Assembly: GCF_015689195.1 (NCBI RefSeq)
Contig: NZ_CP065044.1
Span: 2,666,001-2,730,000 of the forward strand
From: Pectobacterium aroidearum
GTDB taxonomy: Bacteria; Pseudomonadota; Gammaproteobacteria; Enterobacterales; Enterobacteriaceae
DNA length: 64,000 nucleotides
Direction of reading: 5' to 3'
In this document: piece after piece, positions 18,387 to 26,609 of the stretch
Numbering within the stretch: position 1 is the first letter of the stretch
Layout of the letters: each line of letters opens with the position of its first letter
Translations under genes and position numbers: made by a program
The notes under the pieces: generated by a model
What the model saw: the letters and a program-made list of their open reading frames with translations, nothing else
What the model was told of the DNA's origin: nothing
Database searches by the model: none

Positions 18387-19202
18387 ATGAAAAGTTGCTT
18401 TGATGGATGGTCACCACAGGTTATTGATAGTGAAGATAAAGCGGCCGTTATTGCACATCTCGAAAAATATCGATTTGCCATCGTTACCAGCGAATGGGAA
18501 TATGATGATACTGACTTCCAAAAAATATCAGCGCTTTATTCGCTGGGGGAGATTTATCAGTCAGCCTTTAACCGTCAGGAACATAAAGAAGGCGTTTCCA
18601 CATCTGGGGTAAATCAGATTGGCGGGCTCTCACACGGCACGCATATGGTTTTCAATAGTACCTCACATCTTTCTCTTCATACCGATGGTTCTTATATCCC
18701 GATTGGGAGCATAAAAACGTCGATTCTTCTGTGTAAGCAGCATGCCAGCCAGGGCGGTGAAACCGTGCTGTTCGACAGCGTTTCCGCCTTTCAGCAGCTT
18801 CAGGCTGAACACCCTGATTTAGCGAATATTCTCCTCGAAGAACAGATTTTCCGTCGCCGTTCAACCGGCACACAGTCAGGGAAACAGTTCGCCCATATCG
18901 GCCCGGTTTTTCGTCGCGATCGCGACGGTGGGTTTATTGGTGGCTTTACGCTGGATGTGACCGCCGACTGGGAGTATTCGCGCGGCATCAACCCGCGCGT
19001 TGTCGAGGCCGTCGAGTATCTATCACAACTGGCCGCTGAAGGTAGCCGCTATCACCTGACATTCCCTCTTTATCGCGGGCAGGCGTTGATCATGCGTAAC
19101 GATAAAATCTCTCACGGACGTCATGCCTACACGGACGATCCCGCCCATCCGAGAACGCTGCTGCGCGGTATGTTCACCCGCGAACCGACCCTGATCGCAT
19201 AA
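18387..19202 (+). CDS. TauD/TfdA-family Fe(II)/2-oxoglutarate oxygenase
   Basis: This is a non-haem iron hydroxylase of 271 residues. The iron-binding His-x-Asp lies in LSLHTDGSYIPIG (about residues 91-103), the distal His in RNDKISHGRHAY, and the 2-oxoglutarate-binding Arg in RTLLRGMF. The HTDGSY context resembles amino-acid hydroxylases of the VioC/AsnO type, so hydroxylation of a free amino acid or a small carrier is plausible. An AGGAG precedes ATG 18387. The sulfotransferase gene follows after 13 bases, so they are one transcript. The substrate is unknown. Confidence 0.85.
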   Translation: MKSCFDGWSPQVIDSEDKAAVIAHLEKYRFAIVTSEWEYDDTDFQKISALYSLGEIYQSAFNRQEHKEGVSTSGVNQIGGLSHGTHMVFNSTSHLSLHTDGSYIPIGSIKTSILLCKQHASQGGETVLFDSVSAFQQLQAEHPDLANILLEEQIFRRRSTGTQSGKQFAHIGPVFRRDRDGGFIGGFTLDVTADWEYSRGINPRVVEAVEYLSQLAAEGSRYHLTFPLYRGQALIMRNDKISHGRHAYTDDPAHPRTLLRGMFTREPTLIA

Positions 19203-19215
19203 TCAAGGAGAGAGA

Positions 19216-20265
19216 ATGACCGATCGTTCAATGACAGAATCTGTCTTAGCGGCACGTTGGAATGGCTGGCTGACGTGCCCGCAAGAGCACCTCCACGCTC
19301 GGATGCGGGATGAGTTAGCCGAGACGCCGATCAGCGATAAAACGCTGGCAGCCATGCTGGCCTTCGTTCATGAATACCGACTCAACGGCGTAAACTGGAG
19401 TGCTCAGGGTATACGCGGAGACGAAGTTCAGGATCAACTACAAGGCCTCCAGCACGATGCACCGCCGTATTTTGCGCTGTTTTGCGAGAAAATTGCCCTT
19501 GCTGAAAAATATAAATGGGTCGGCGGCAGCGTGGATGCAGACGTTCTGGCAGCACAAACCCGCTATCAGAAATTTGCTATCGTCTCCACGCCCAGAGCGG
19601 GCACCCACCTGCTCCGCACGCTGCTAGGTTCCCACCCGAACATTGAAATGCACGGTGAAGCGTTCAACCGCTTTGGTCAACATTTGTTGCCCTATTCCGT
19701 TAAAGACACCGCTATTGAAGCGATCCTGCATCGACACCTGTTCAAACCCTATTTTGAATACGTCGAGGCGGTTGGTTTCGTGCTGTTTCGGGATCTTGAT
19801 ACTACCTGGGGTGATGCGCCGATTTGGCCTGCCTTGCAGGCGATCCCCGACCTGAAACTGATCCTGCTGGAAAGACAAAGTCGGCTACAGCAATTCGTGT
19901 CGCTGAAGAAAAGCCTGCGCGACCGTATCTGGTACGTCGGTCAGCATGACAGCCGCCCGGTTTCTCACGATAAAATAGCGGTATCGCCCGATGAATTGAC
20001 GGCGTTCATCGATAACAATCTGGAAAATCAGGCTCTATTTTATCAGGCTTTTCAGCATCACGACATCCTCAGCCTTGACTACGAAACGCTGATGTCAGCA
20101 CCCGATCGTGTTGCCAGCACGGTACTGTCCTTTTTGGGAATTTCCGATTTCAGGCTCTGCGCCGGCACAGGGAAAAAAGAGACCCGATCTATTGATACGA
20201 TCGTGAGTAACGTTGACGACCTCAGAACCACGCTGACAGGGACAAAATATGAATCCTACCTCTAA
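19216..20265 (+). CDS. Sulfotransferase family protein (Stf0-like)
   Basis: This is probably a PAPS-dependent sulfotransferase of 349 residues. The 5'-phosphosulfate loop is in FAIVSTPRAGTHLLRTLLGSHPNIEMHGE (about residues 118-146), the core signature of the family. A second conserved part (LILLERQSRLQQFVSLKKSLRD) fits the 3'-phosphate region. The first ~110 residues are an extra N-terminal helical domain without a recognised family. It overlaps the aminotransferase gene by 17 bases, indicating coupled translation. Within this cluster it implies a sulfated product, an inference. Confidence 0.8.
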   Translation: MTDRSMTESVLAARWNGWLTCPQEHLHARMRDELAETPISDKTLAAMLAFVHEYRLNGVNWSAQGIRGDEVQDQLQGLQHDAPPYFALFCEKIALAEKYKWVGGSVDADVLAAQTRYQKFAIVSTPRAGTHLLRTLLGSHPNIEMHGEAFNRFGQHLLPYSVKDTAIEAILHRHLFKPYFEYVEAVGFVLFRDLDTTWGDAPIWPALQAIPDLKLILLERQSRLQQFVSLKKSLRDRIWYVGQHDSRPVSHDKIAVSPDELTAFIDNNLENQALFYQAFQHHDILSLDYETLMSAPDRVASTVLSFLGISDFRLCAGTGKKETRSIDTIVSNVDDLRTTLTGTKYESYL

Positions 20266-21493
20266 CTCATACTGGCCGCCTTATACGGCTCTCGCAGAGA
20301 AAGACGAACGCCCGCTGATTCATCGTGGTGAAGGGGTTTATCTCTACGATGAACGCGGCCAGCGCTATTTTGACGGGATGTCCGGCTGCTATAACCACTG
20401 TCTGGGGCACTCTCACCCTGAATTCATTGCCGCCCTGCAACAGCAACTATCCACACTGATTCATGCCTGCAATATCTATTCAAATACCCAACTCCCCGCC
20501 GAACTGGCCGAGAAACTTGCTGCGAAGCTCACCGGTACGGGTCTGAGCAAGACGTTCATCGTCGGGATCGGCAGCGAAGGCGTTGAAAGCGCACTAAAAA
20601 TGGCCTGGCAATATCAGGTCAACCGCTCCCGTCCGGCGCGAACGAAAATCGTGGCGATCAACGGCGCGTACCACGGCTGTACACTCGGCGCGATGATGGC
20701 GACAAGACGCCCGTTTATCAATGAAGGCATTTTACCGTCTCTGCTCGACAGCAATACAATCACGATGCCCCCGCCTGAACATCTCAGCGACATCCGCGTC
20801 TGGGAAACACTGCTGGAAGAACAGGAATCGAGCATCGCTGCCGTCATTATTGAACCGATTATGGCAATGGAAGGCACTCGACTCCTGCCGGGGGGCTTCC
20901 TGCAACAGCTCTCGCGGTTAACAAAGAAACACGACATTCCGCTGATCTGTGACGAGGTCTACTGCGGCGTTGGCCGCGCGGGGACATTCTGTGAATCAGT
21001 CTCACAAGGCGCACAGCCTGACATCGTCATTTTCAGCAAGTGTCTCGGCGGTGGCGTTCCTATCACCGCCGTACTCGCCACTGAAGCCATTAGCGACAGC
21101 TTCACCGGACAAGCGCCGCCGTTTTTCCGCCACGGTCATACGCAATCCGGCAACCTGCTAGGCTGCCGCGCGGCGCTATTTGTCATGGATTATCTGGAGG
21201 CACATCACCTCTACGATGCGGTCACGGCAAAGGGAAGGACGCTCCTCCAACTCGCCAAACAGCATTTCCCTCAAACCGAGGGACTGATCAGCCTGCAAGG
21301 CAAAGGCCTGATGCTGTCGATGACATTTGCCTCTCTCGAACAGTGCGGCCGCGCGCAGGCGGCGATACGTCAACAGGGTGTCATCGTTGGCGCAGCAGGC
21401 CCGTACTTAAAATTGGCACCGGCCTTCACGATTTCAGCCAATGAAACCGAGGAACTGATTCAACGTATGACTACCGCACTGGGAAGCCTCTGA
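20249..21493 (+). CDS. Class III aminotransferase (PLP-dependent)
   Basis: This is a 414-residue PLP enzyme of the omega-amino-acid/ornithine transaminase group. Motifs are the substrate/PLP pocket VGIGSEGVESALKMAWQY, the pyridine-contacting Asp in PLICDEVYCGVGRAG, and the PLP lysine in VIFSKCLGGGVPITAV. A C-terminal Arg-poor segment differs from GabT, so the substrate need not be GABA. It starts inside the sulfotransferase gene. It probably adds or removes an amino group on the cluster's small-molecule intermediate; the substrate cannot be named. Confidence 0.88.
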   Translation: MNPTSNSYWPPYTALAEKDERPLIHRGEGVYLYDERGQRYFDGMSGCYNHCLGHSHPEFIAALQQQLSTLIHACNIYSNTQLPAELAEKLAAKLTGTGLSKTFIVGIGSEGVESALKMAWQYQVNRSRPARTKIVAINGAYHGCTLGAMMATRRPFINEGILPSLLDSNTITMPPPEHLSDIRVWETLLEEQESSIAAVIIEPIMAMEGTRLLPGGFLQQLSRLTKKHDIPLICDEVYCGVGRAGTFCESVSQGAQPDIVIFSKCLGGGVPITAVLATEAISDSFTGQAPPFFRHGHTQSGNLLGCRAALFVMDYLEAHHLYDAVTAKGRTLLQLAKQHFPQTEGLISLQGKGLMLSMTFASLEQCGRAQAAIRQQGVIVGAAGPYLKLAPAFTISANETEELIQRMTTALGSL

Positions 21494-21562
21494 TGGGCGT
21501 TAGCCGCCGCTATCAGGTGTGATTAACACCCATCAGATATAATTAACGACAGGGAGTGAAAA

Positions 21563-22216
21563 ATGTCCGACTATTTTGATCTTGAACGTATCATCCACGG
21601 CAAACGACATGAAACCCCGTTCCAGTGGGGTGAATTAACCCAGATATGGCGTAACAGCAGCATCGCCTCGGCGCTTGCCCATGAGTTCCCAACCGATGGA
21701 TTTAACTACCGTGAACGTAACGGCGGTTACTTTTATCGTCGAACGCTGATTCCTTTAGCCTCCGGCAAAGTGAGCGATGCCACCACGCTCTCTGACGCCT
21801 GGCTGGGAATGTGTAACGAGCTGACCTCTGACGCTTTTACTGCCGCCCTGTCCGCCTTCTGCGGAGCCGACCTTTCCGAACTCAAAATGGAAGCGGTGGC
21901 TTTTCGCGGCGGCCGGGACACCCACTATCTCCCCCATGTCGATGCGTCGCTGAAACGCGGATTCCGCCTGATTATCTATTTCAACGCCGAATGGGAAGAA
22001 AGCTGGGGCGGCGCCTTTCAGATTCTCAACCCAGACAACCATGCTGACGTCTGTCATTCCGTCCTCCCGCTCATGGGCAACGCCAGCGTCATCATCCGCA
22101 ACGGGTTTTATGAAACCTGGCATGCCGTCGTGCCACTAACCGGTGTTTCCGTCAAAACACGTAATGCGCTGAATATTACCTATTACGAACCCGGCACGAC
22201 GAGTACGGCACAGTGA
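21563..22216 (+). CDS. 2OG-Fe(II) oxygenase (prolyl-4-hydroxylase-like)
   Basis: This is a second iron/2-oxoglutarate oxygenase, of the prolyl-hydroxylase fold (217 residues). The iron ligands are His and Asp in HYLPHVDAS, with the distal His in YETWHAVVPL and the 2-oxoglutarate Arg in VKTRNALNI. RLIIYFNAEWEESWGGAFQIL matches the family's core strands. GGGAG precedes ATG 21563. Its stop overlaps the next start by four bases. Together with the TauD-type enzyme it gives the cluster two hydroxylation or desaturation steps. Confidence 0.85.
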   Translation: MSDYFDLERIIHGKRHETPFQWGELTQIWRNSSIASALAHEFPTDGFNYRERNGGYFYRRTLIPLASGKVSDATTLSDAWLGMCNELTSDAFTAALSAFCGADLSELKMEAVAFRGGRDTHYLPHVDASLKRGFRLIIYFNAEWEESWGGAFQILNPDNHADVCHSVLPLMGNASVIIRNGFYETWHAVVPLTGVSVKTRNALNITYYEPGTTSTAQ

Positions 22217-22755
22217 AGAAGCTTATTTTCCTCTACGGGCCACCTGCGGTGGGGAAACTCACGATCGGTCGCCTGCTGGCGGAGAAAATGGGGGCAACGC
22301 TATTCCATAATCATCTGACGTATGATTTAGCGATGGCGGTGCTCCCGCCTGATAGTGCATTTAGCACGCTCAGGCGCTTCGCTTGTCAGCTCAGGCTCTA
22401 TGCCATCGCACTGCTTTTTGCAGAGGATGAGCGCGACCTGATCACGACCTTCTGCTATGAGGGAGCCAAAGACGACGGGTACATTGAGGCGATAAAGACA
22501 CTGTGCGCGGAACAGGGCGTTACGCCATTTTTCGTGCAGCTCCGTAGCGACGAAGCGCATCTCTTAAATCGAGTGGAAAACGCGGATAGACAGCAGTTCG
22601 GTAAAGTAAATACGCAGGATAAGCTCAAAGAAATTCTGAAGAATTACAACTACGCGGATACGATCGATGCCGTCCATCATCGTTCACTGCACACTTCTGC
22701 GCTGACACCTCACGAGGCCGCAGAGCAACTGCTCGACTGGTTTTCTTCATATTGA
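22213..22755 (+). CDS. P-loop kinase-like ATPase (shikimate/CPT-kinase fold)
   Basis: This is a 180-residue P-loop protein. Walker A is FLYGPPAVGKLTIGRLLAE at the N-terminus. The size and a lid-like region near residues 120-150 resemble small-molecule kinases such as chloramphenicol phosphotransferase and shikimate kinase. The start is GTG at 22213, overlapping the previous TGA. As last gene of the cluster it could phosphorylate the product or an intermediate, or provide self-protection by phosphorylation. Both roles are inference. Confidence 0.75.
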   Translation: MKKLIFLYGPPAVGKLTIGRLLAEKMGATLFHNHLTYDLAMAVLPPDSAFSTLRRFACQLRLYAIALLFAEDERDLITTFCYEGAKDDGYIEAIKTLCAEQGVTPFFVQLRSDEAHLLNRVENADRQQFGKVNTQDKLKEILKNYNYADTIDAVHHRSLHTSALTPHEAAEQLLDWFSSY

Positions 22756-22768
22756 AGCAATAAAAAGT

Positions 22769-22794
22769 CCGTTGCCCCTAAACCGGGGCAACGG
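22769..22794 (-). terminator. Terminator between the kinase and glsB-type genes
   Basis: A 10-bp perfect stem (CCGTTGCCCC / GGGGCAACGG) with a 6-base loop lies between two convergent genes. Read on the minus strand it is followed by ACTTTTTA, so it best serves the leftward gene, and it may also stop the cluster transcript. Confidence 0.75.
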
Positions 22795-22802
22795 GTATAG
22801 CA

Positions 22803-23051
22803 CTAGTCTCGAATCTTGCGGTACACCCACAGCACGACAATCGCGCCGACAATCGCCACCACAAAACTGCCGAAGTTAAAGCCATCGACCCGGCCGAACC
22901 CAAAGAAAACGCTGATATAGCCGCCCACGACCGCACCAACAATCCCGAGCAACACCGTCAGGATAAAGCCGCCGCCGTCTTTACCGGGCATAATCCACTT
23001 AGCCAGAATCCCCGCAATCAAGCCAAAAATAATCCAGGACAGAATCCCCAT
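22803..23051 (-). CDS. GlsB/YeaQ/YmgE-family stress-response membrane protein
   Basis: This is an 82-residue inner-membrane protein with three hydrophobic segments (MGILSWIIFGLIAGILAKWI, FILTVLLGIVGAVVGGYI, FVVAIVGAIVVLWVY) and the family's glycine-rich pattern. The frame is open from 23105, but ATG 23051 has GAGGAG just upstream and gives the normal family length. The molecular function is not established; members are often induced by stress. It is a single-gene unit. Confidence 0.9.
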   Translation of the reverse strand: MGILSWIIFGLIAGILAKWIMPGKDGGGFILTVLLGIVGAVVGGYISVFFGFGRVDGFNFGSFVVAIVGAIVVLWVYRKIRD

Positions 23052-23405
23052 ACCTACTCCTCGCGTTTTCGTTTCACCACACCCGACGTTACCACTCATT
23101 GGCAAATCGGACAGTTAAGCAAGTATAGGTGAGGATTGAGGAAATGGTGGTTGGGTGCTACGTAGCTATCTAACACCTATCCAGTGATTGGATGGGGTAA
23201 GTGTTTATTCAAACCACTTTTCATATTACTTCTATACTTTAGTCGGACTACTTAAGTCACGGAAAAATGGTGAATCAGATTTTATAAATGGATTGACCCG
23301 TTGCGCTTATTACCACATACGGCAGCGCTTGGTAACAGGCTATTTTACCAAGCCGCCAAGCACATTGCTATTAAAAAATAAACCGTCCACTCAAAAAGGC
23401 AGAAT

Positions 23406-23783
23406 ATGATGGAGTTATTAATTGCATTAGATGTATTGAGAAAACAGGGCCATAAAGAACTCTGGATCTCTACTAATAGTCCCGTAGGGCGCATTCTCGC
23501 TGGGGGTCCTTATTCCAATATGGCTAATTGGAATAATCCGACCATTAACAGGACAGACGGCACCATTCTGGCACAGCGAGTGGCGCTTCCAGATGACTGG
23601 GAATTAGTTAATGGCCATCAAAAAATTGAAACAAGGGCTGGATCCCTCCCCAACCCGGTTTGGATCACACCAGAGCAGATCTACGAAGAAATCGCCAACA
23701 TAGAAAGAATCAAGAAAGAACGAGATGAATTGATACGCCACCAAGAAAGCCAACGTGAAACCACAGGTAAACTTCGACTCTGA
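23406..23783 (+). CDS. Hypothetical protein, 125 residues
   Basis: I do not recognise the family. The protein is soluble, with conserved-looking motifs HKELWISTNSPVGRILAGGPY and VWITPEQIYEEIANIERIKKERDEL, ending in a charged helical tail. An AAAGGC lies upstream of ATG 23406. The 300 bases before it hold no clear gene: one frame (23188-23409) overlaps its start by ATGA but looks non-coding. Composition is richer in A and T than its flanks, so it may be a recent acquisition. Confidence 0.55.
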   Translation: MMELLIALDVLRKQGHKELWISTNSPVGRILAGGPYSNMANWNNPTINRTDGTILAQRVALPDDWELVNGHQKIETRAGSLPNPVWITPEQIYEEIANIERIKKERDELIRHQESQRETTGKLRL

Positions 23784-23797
23784 GCACCCAATGACCC

Positions 23798-24418
23798 CTA
23801 CTTCGCATACAAATACACCGAAGCCCGCGATACGCCCAGGTACTGTGCGATGGTTTCCATCGATTTTTTGACTTCCAGCAGGCCGCTGTCTTTCAGTTCC
23901 TGAAGCAGGATTTTTCTGTCTTGCGCTTTTAGCGCCCGTGGCGTGGTGGCAAGCCGGGCGGCGAAATTGTCGATGTGTTGTCGGATTGCCGCTGCGCCGT
24001 TTGGTTCCAGATGCTCGGTCACAGAATCGGAAGCAAGTTGGGTGAACTGCGCTAGCGTATTCTGCATGCCACGAAATAGCGTCATGTCGACGTTCAGGCA
24101 CAGCGCCGCGACGTAGTCACCGTCTGCATTTTTGATGCCGACCGAGGTGCTTTTTACCGGACGCCCATCGGCAAACTGGTTGGCGTAGTTCGCCAGAATG
24201 TTAGGAAATTCAGGCGAGGCGATGCGGGCAAGACCCAGTTCCGTCGCAGGAGCACCCACCTCCCGGCCAGAGAGGTTATTGTGAATGGAAAGTATCGCGT
24301 GTTCCGGGTTCTTCAGATCGTGCACGACCACTTCACAAAATGGCGCAAACGTCTCGCTCAGCCCTTTCGCGATGGCCTCTAACTGCGTCAGCAACAGACC
24401 TTCTCCAGATGCCGCCAT
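23798..24418 (-). CDS. YheO/DauR-type transcriptional regulator (PAS-like sensor plus HTH)
   Basis: This is a 206-residue regulator. The N-terminal ~120 residues form the YheO-type PAS domain (FAPFCEVVVHDLKNPEHAILSIHNNLSGREVG). The C-terminal ~65 residues form the DauR-type helix-turn-helix (LEVKKSMETIAQYLGVSRASVYLYAK). ATG 24418 is preferred over TTG 24436 because a GGAG lies seven bases upstream. It is divergent from the hydroxyaspartate genes, and so is their likely controller. Known relatives regulate D-arginine and similar amino-acid catabolism. Confidence 0.88.
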   Translation of the reverse strand: MAASGEGLLLTQLEAIAKGLSETFAPFCEVVVHDLKNPEHAILSIHNNLSGREVGAPATELGLARIASPEFPNILANYANQFADGRPVKSTSVGIKNADGDYVAALCLNVDMTLFRGMQNTLAQFTQLASDSVTEHLEPNGAAAIRQHIDNFAARLATTPRALKAQDRKILLQELKDSGLLEVKKSMETIAQYLGVSRASVYLYAK

Positions 24419-24578
24419 ATTCCTCTCCCCTACCAATATTTGCGCCAGCGCATTTTCTGGCGCTGAGTGTACTGTAAGTACACCCGATTTAGTACCGCGC
24501 CTTATCCCTACTCATTCTGCTCTTTTTCAGCAGCACACGATGAGTCTCACAGCAGCGAGAAGCTAAACATAAATCAAG

Positions 24579-24595
24579 TTAGACAATTTATCTAA
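24579..24595. promoter_or_regulatory. Palindrome in the regulator/hydroxyaspartate divergent region
   Basis: The 17-base inverted repeat TTAGACAATTTATCTAA lies about 90 bases upstream of the dehydratase gene in an AT-rich stretch. It is a reasonable binding site for the YheO-type regulator. The assignment is inference. Confidence 0.4.
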
Positions 24596-24682
24596 TTTTA
24601 TATATTTTGTTTATTACGCATTCGACAGCATCGGGGTCAGCGGCCTCGGTATTCACAATCACGATTAGCAGGTGATCCAGAC

Positions 24683-25657
24683 ATGAGTGACTTACGCCTC
24701 CCCACTTTCGACGATGTGGTAGCCGCAGCGGAACGTATTGCTGGCTATGCCAATAAAACGCCGGTAATGACATCACGCACGGTCAATGACGTATTCGGCG
24801 CAGAGGTTTTCTTCAAGTGTGAAAACCTTCAGCGCATGGGCGCATTTAAGTTTCGCGGTGCCATGAACGCGCTGTTGCAGTTCTCCGACGAGCAGAAAGC
24901 CGCTGGCGTCGTCACGTTTTCTTCCGGTAACCATGCACAGGCCATTGCCCTTTCCGCCAAATTACTTGGTATTCCAGCAACAATTGTCATGCCGCACGAT
25001 GCACCGGCAGCAAAGGTCGCCGCAACGCGCGGCTACGGCGGAAACGTGGTGGAATACAATCGATATACCGAAGATCGTGAGCAGATTGGTAGAGATCTCG
25101 CCGAAAAACATGGCCTGACTCTGATTCCCCCTTACGATCACCCACACGTTATTGCCGGGCAAGGCACGGCGGCCAAAGAACTGTTGGAAGAAACCGGTGA
25201 GTTGGATGCCCTGTTCGTCTGTCTGGGCGGCGGCGGGCTACTAGCGGGTTCGGCGCTTTCTGCCCGCCAGCTATCACCACATTGTAAAATTTATGGCGTC
25301 GAGCCTCTCGCGGGCAACGACGGACAGCAATCTTTCCGCAGCGGAAGCATTGTGCATATTGATACGCCCAACACCATTGCCGACGGCGCACAGACCCAGC
25401 ATCTGGGCAACCATACCTTTCCTCTGATTCGCCAGAACGTCGACGATATTCTGACCGTGACGGATGACGACCTGATTGATGCAATGCGGTTTTACGCTGA
25501 ACGCATGAAGATTGTCGTGGAGCCAACGGGTTGCCTCAGCTTTGCGGCAGCACGCAATCTCAGAGAATCGCTACGCGGTAAACGCATCGGCATTATTATC
25601 AGCGGCGGAAACGTCGATATCAGCCGCTACGGCGCTTTTCTGACCGGCAATGCTTGA
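24683..25657 (+). CDS. threo-3-hydroxyaspartate ammonia-lyase / serine-threonine dehydratase-like (BhcB-like)
   Basis: This is a PLP-dependent beta-elimination enzyme of fold type II (324 residues). The PLP lysine is in MGAFKFRGAMNAL (about residues 52-64), the asparagine loop is SSGNHAQA, and the phosphate-binding glycine loop is LGGGGLLAGSA. The close relatives are threo-3-hydroxyaspartate dehydratases, serine racemases, and the EutB and BhcB enzymes that make iminosuccinate or oxaloacetate and ammonia from 3-hydroxyaspartate. The next two genes are the expected partners, which favours 3-hydroxyaspartate over threonine. Its stop lies within the following open frame. Confidence 0.85.
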   Translation: MSDLRLPTFDDVVAAAERIAGYANKTPVMTSRTVNDVFGAEVFFKCENLQRMGAFKFRGAMNALLQFSDEQKAAGVVTFSSGNHAQAIALSAKLLGIPATIVMPHDAPAAKVAATRGYGGNVVEYNRYTEDREQIGRDLAEKHGLTLIPPYDHPHVIAGQGTAAKELLEETGELDALFVCLGGGGLLAGSALSARQLSPHCKIYGVEPLAGNDGQQSFRSGSIVHIDTPNTIADGAQTQHLGNHTFPLIRQNVDDILTVTDDDLIDAMRFYAERMKIVVEPTGCLSFAAARNLRESLRGKRIGIIISGGNVDISRYGAFLTGNA

Positions 25658-25667
25658 GGAAAGCACC

Positions 25668-26609
25668 ATGATTTTTATTTCTGAAGCAGAATCGGCATCA
25701 CTCATCAGCCATGAGCTGGCCTATGATGCCGTTCACGAGGCGCTGCTCGCCGCCAGCGAACCGGAAGCTCGCAGTTTTCCAGTGGTACACGGCCAAGGCT
25801 CCGATCCAGGTAACACTTTCAGCATCAAAGCGTCCGCCACAAGTGAACTTGCCGGGCTAAAAGTCGGTTCGTTCTGGCCGGGAAACCCTGCTAACGGGCT
25901 GCCCCGTCATAATTCCCTGATTTTGCTGTTCGATCAGCAAATCGGGAAAATCGCTGTCGCGATTGAAGCCGGAAAGGTAAACGCCTTTCGTACCGCCGCT
26001 GCCAATGCCGTTGCCGCCGATTTGCTGGCAAGACCTGATGCCTCGGTTTTGGCCGTGTTCGGCACCGGCAATCAGGCGTGCTATGAGTGCGCCGCGCTGG
26101 CAAGAATTCGCCCGATTCGTACCGTGCTGATTGTCGGGCGCGATAGCCGCAAATCCGCAGAGATGGCACAAGAACTCAAGGCCGCCGGGCTGGATGCGCA
26201 AATCATCGATGCGGAAAGCGCGTGCCGCGCAGCGGATATCATCGTGACGGCAACGCCATCCCGCGCGCCGCTGTTTAACGCTGACTGGGTTAAAGCCGGA
26301 ACGCATGTCGTCAGTATGGGATCGGACGCCGTCGGCAAGCAGGAACTGCCGCCAGAACTGTTTACCGCTGGCCGCCTGTTTTGCGATCTGCCTTCCCAGT
26401 CTCGCATGATAGGTGACTTCCAACACGCGCCAGCCCATGTGACGCTGACGGCCATCGGCGACGTGATTAGCGCAGGTGCAGCGGGACGACAAACGCCGGA
26501 CGACATCACCGTGTTTGACAGTTCCGGCTTGTCCATTCAGGACTTATATATCGGCCAGCGCATTCTTGCCGCCTGGCAGCAGGCTCAACGAGACGAAGGT
26601 GCACAATGA
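25668..26609 (+). CDS. Ornithine cyclodeaminase-family reductase (BhcD/EutC-like, likely iminosuccinate reductase)
   Basis: This is a 313-residue NAD(P)-binding enzyme of the ornithine cyclodeaminase/mu-crystallin family. The Rossmann motif is VFGTGNQACYECAALA (about residues 125-140), followed by VGRDSRKS. HGQGSDPGNTFSIKAS and GLKVGSFWPGNP are typical substrate-site strands. In the beta-hydroxyaspartate cycle BhcD reduces iminosuccinate to aspartate. EutC is a homologue in ectoine use, but no ectoine hydrolase is nearby. ATG 25668 is chosen because GAGGAAAG lies upstream, whereas ATG 25650 overlaps the preceding gene. The stop overlaps the next start (ATGA). Confidence 0.82.
   Translation: MIFISEAESASLISHELAYDAVHEALLAASEPEARSFPVVHGQGSDPGNTFSIKASATSELAGLKVGSFWPGNPANGLPRHNSLILLFDQQIGKIAVAIEAGKVNAFRTAAANAVAADLLARPDASVLAVFGTGNQACYECAALARIRPIRTVLIVGRDSRKSAEMAQELKAAGLDAQIIDAESACRAADIIVTATPSRAPLFNADWVKAGTHVVSMGSDAVGKQELPPELFTAGRLFCDLPSQSRMIGDFQHAPAHVTLTAIGDVISAGAAGRQTPDDITVFDSSGLSIQDLYIGQRILAAWQQAQRDEGAQ

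Noticed and set aside
23188-23409. Frame ending in ATGA overlap with the gene at 23406
   Set aside because: No ribosome site or family-like composition; the overlap alone is not enough.
24683-26609. Reading the operon as ectoine degradation (EutB/EutC)
   Set aside because: No ectoine hydrolase or DoeA-type gene is present, and the third gene is an aldolase, which fits hydroxyaspartate better.
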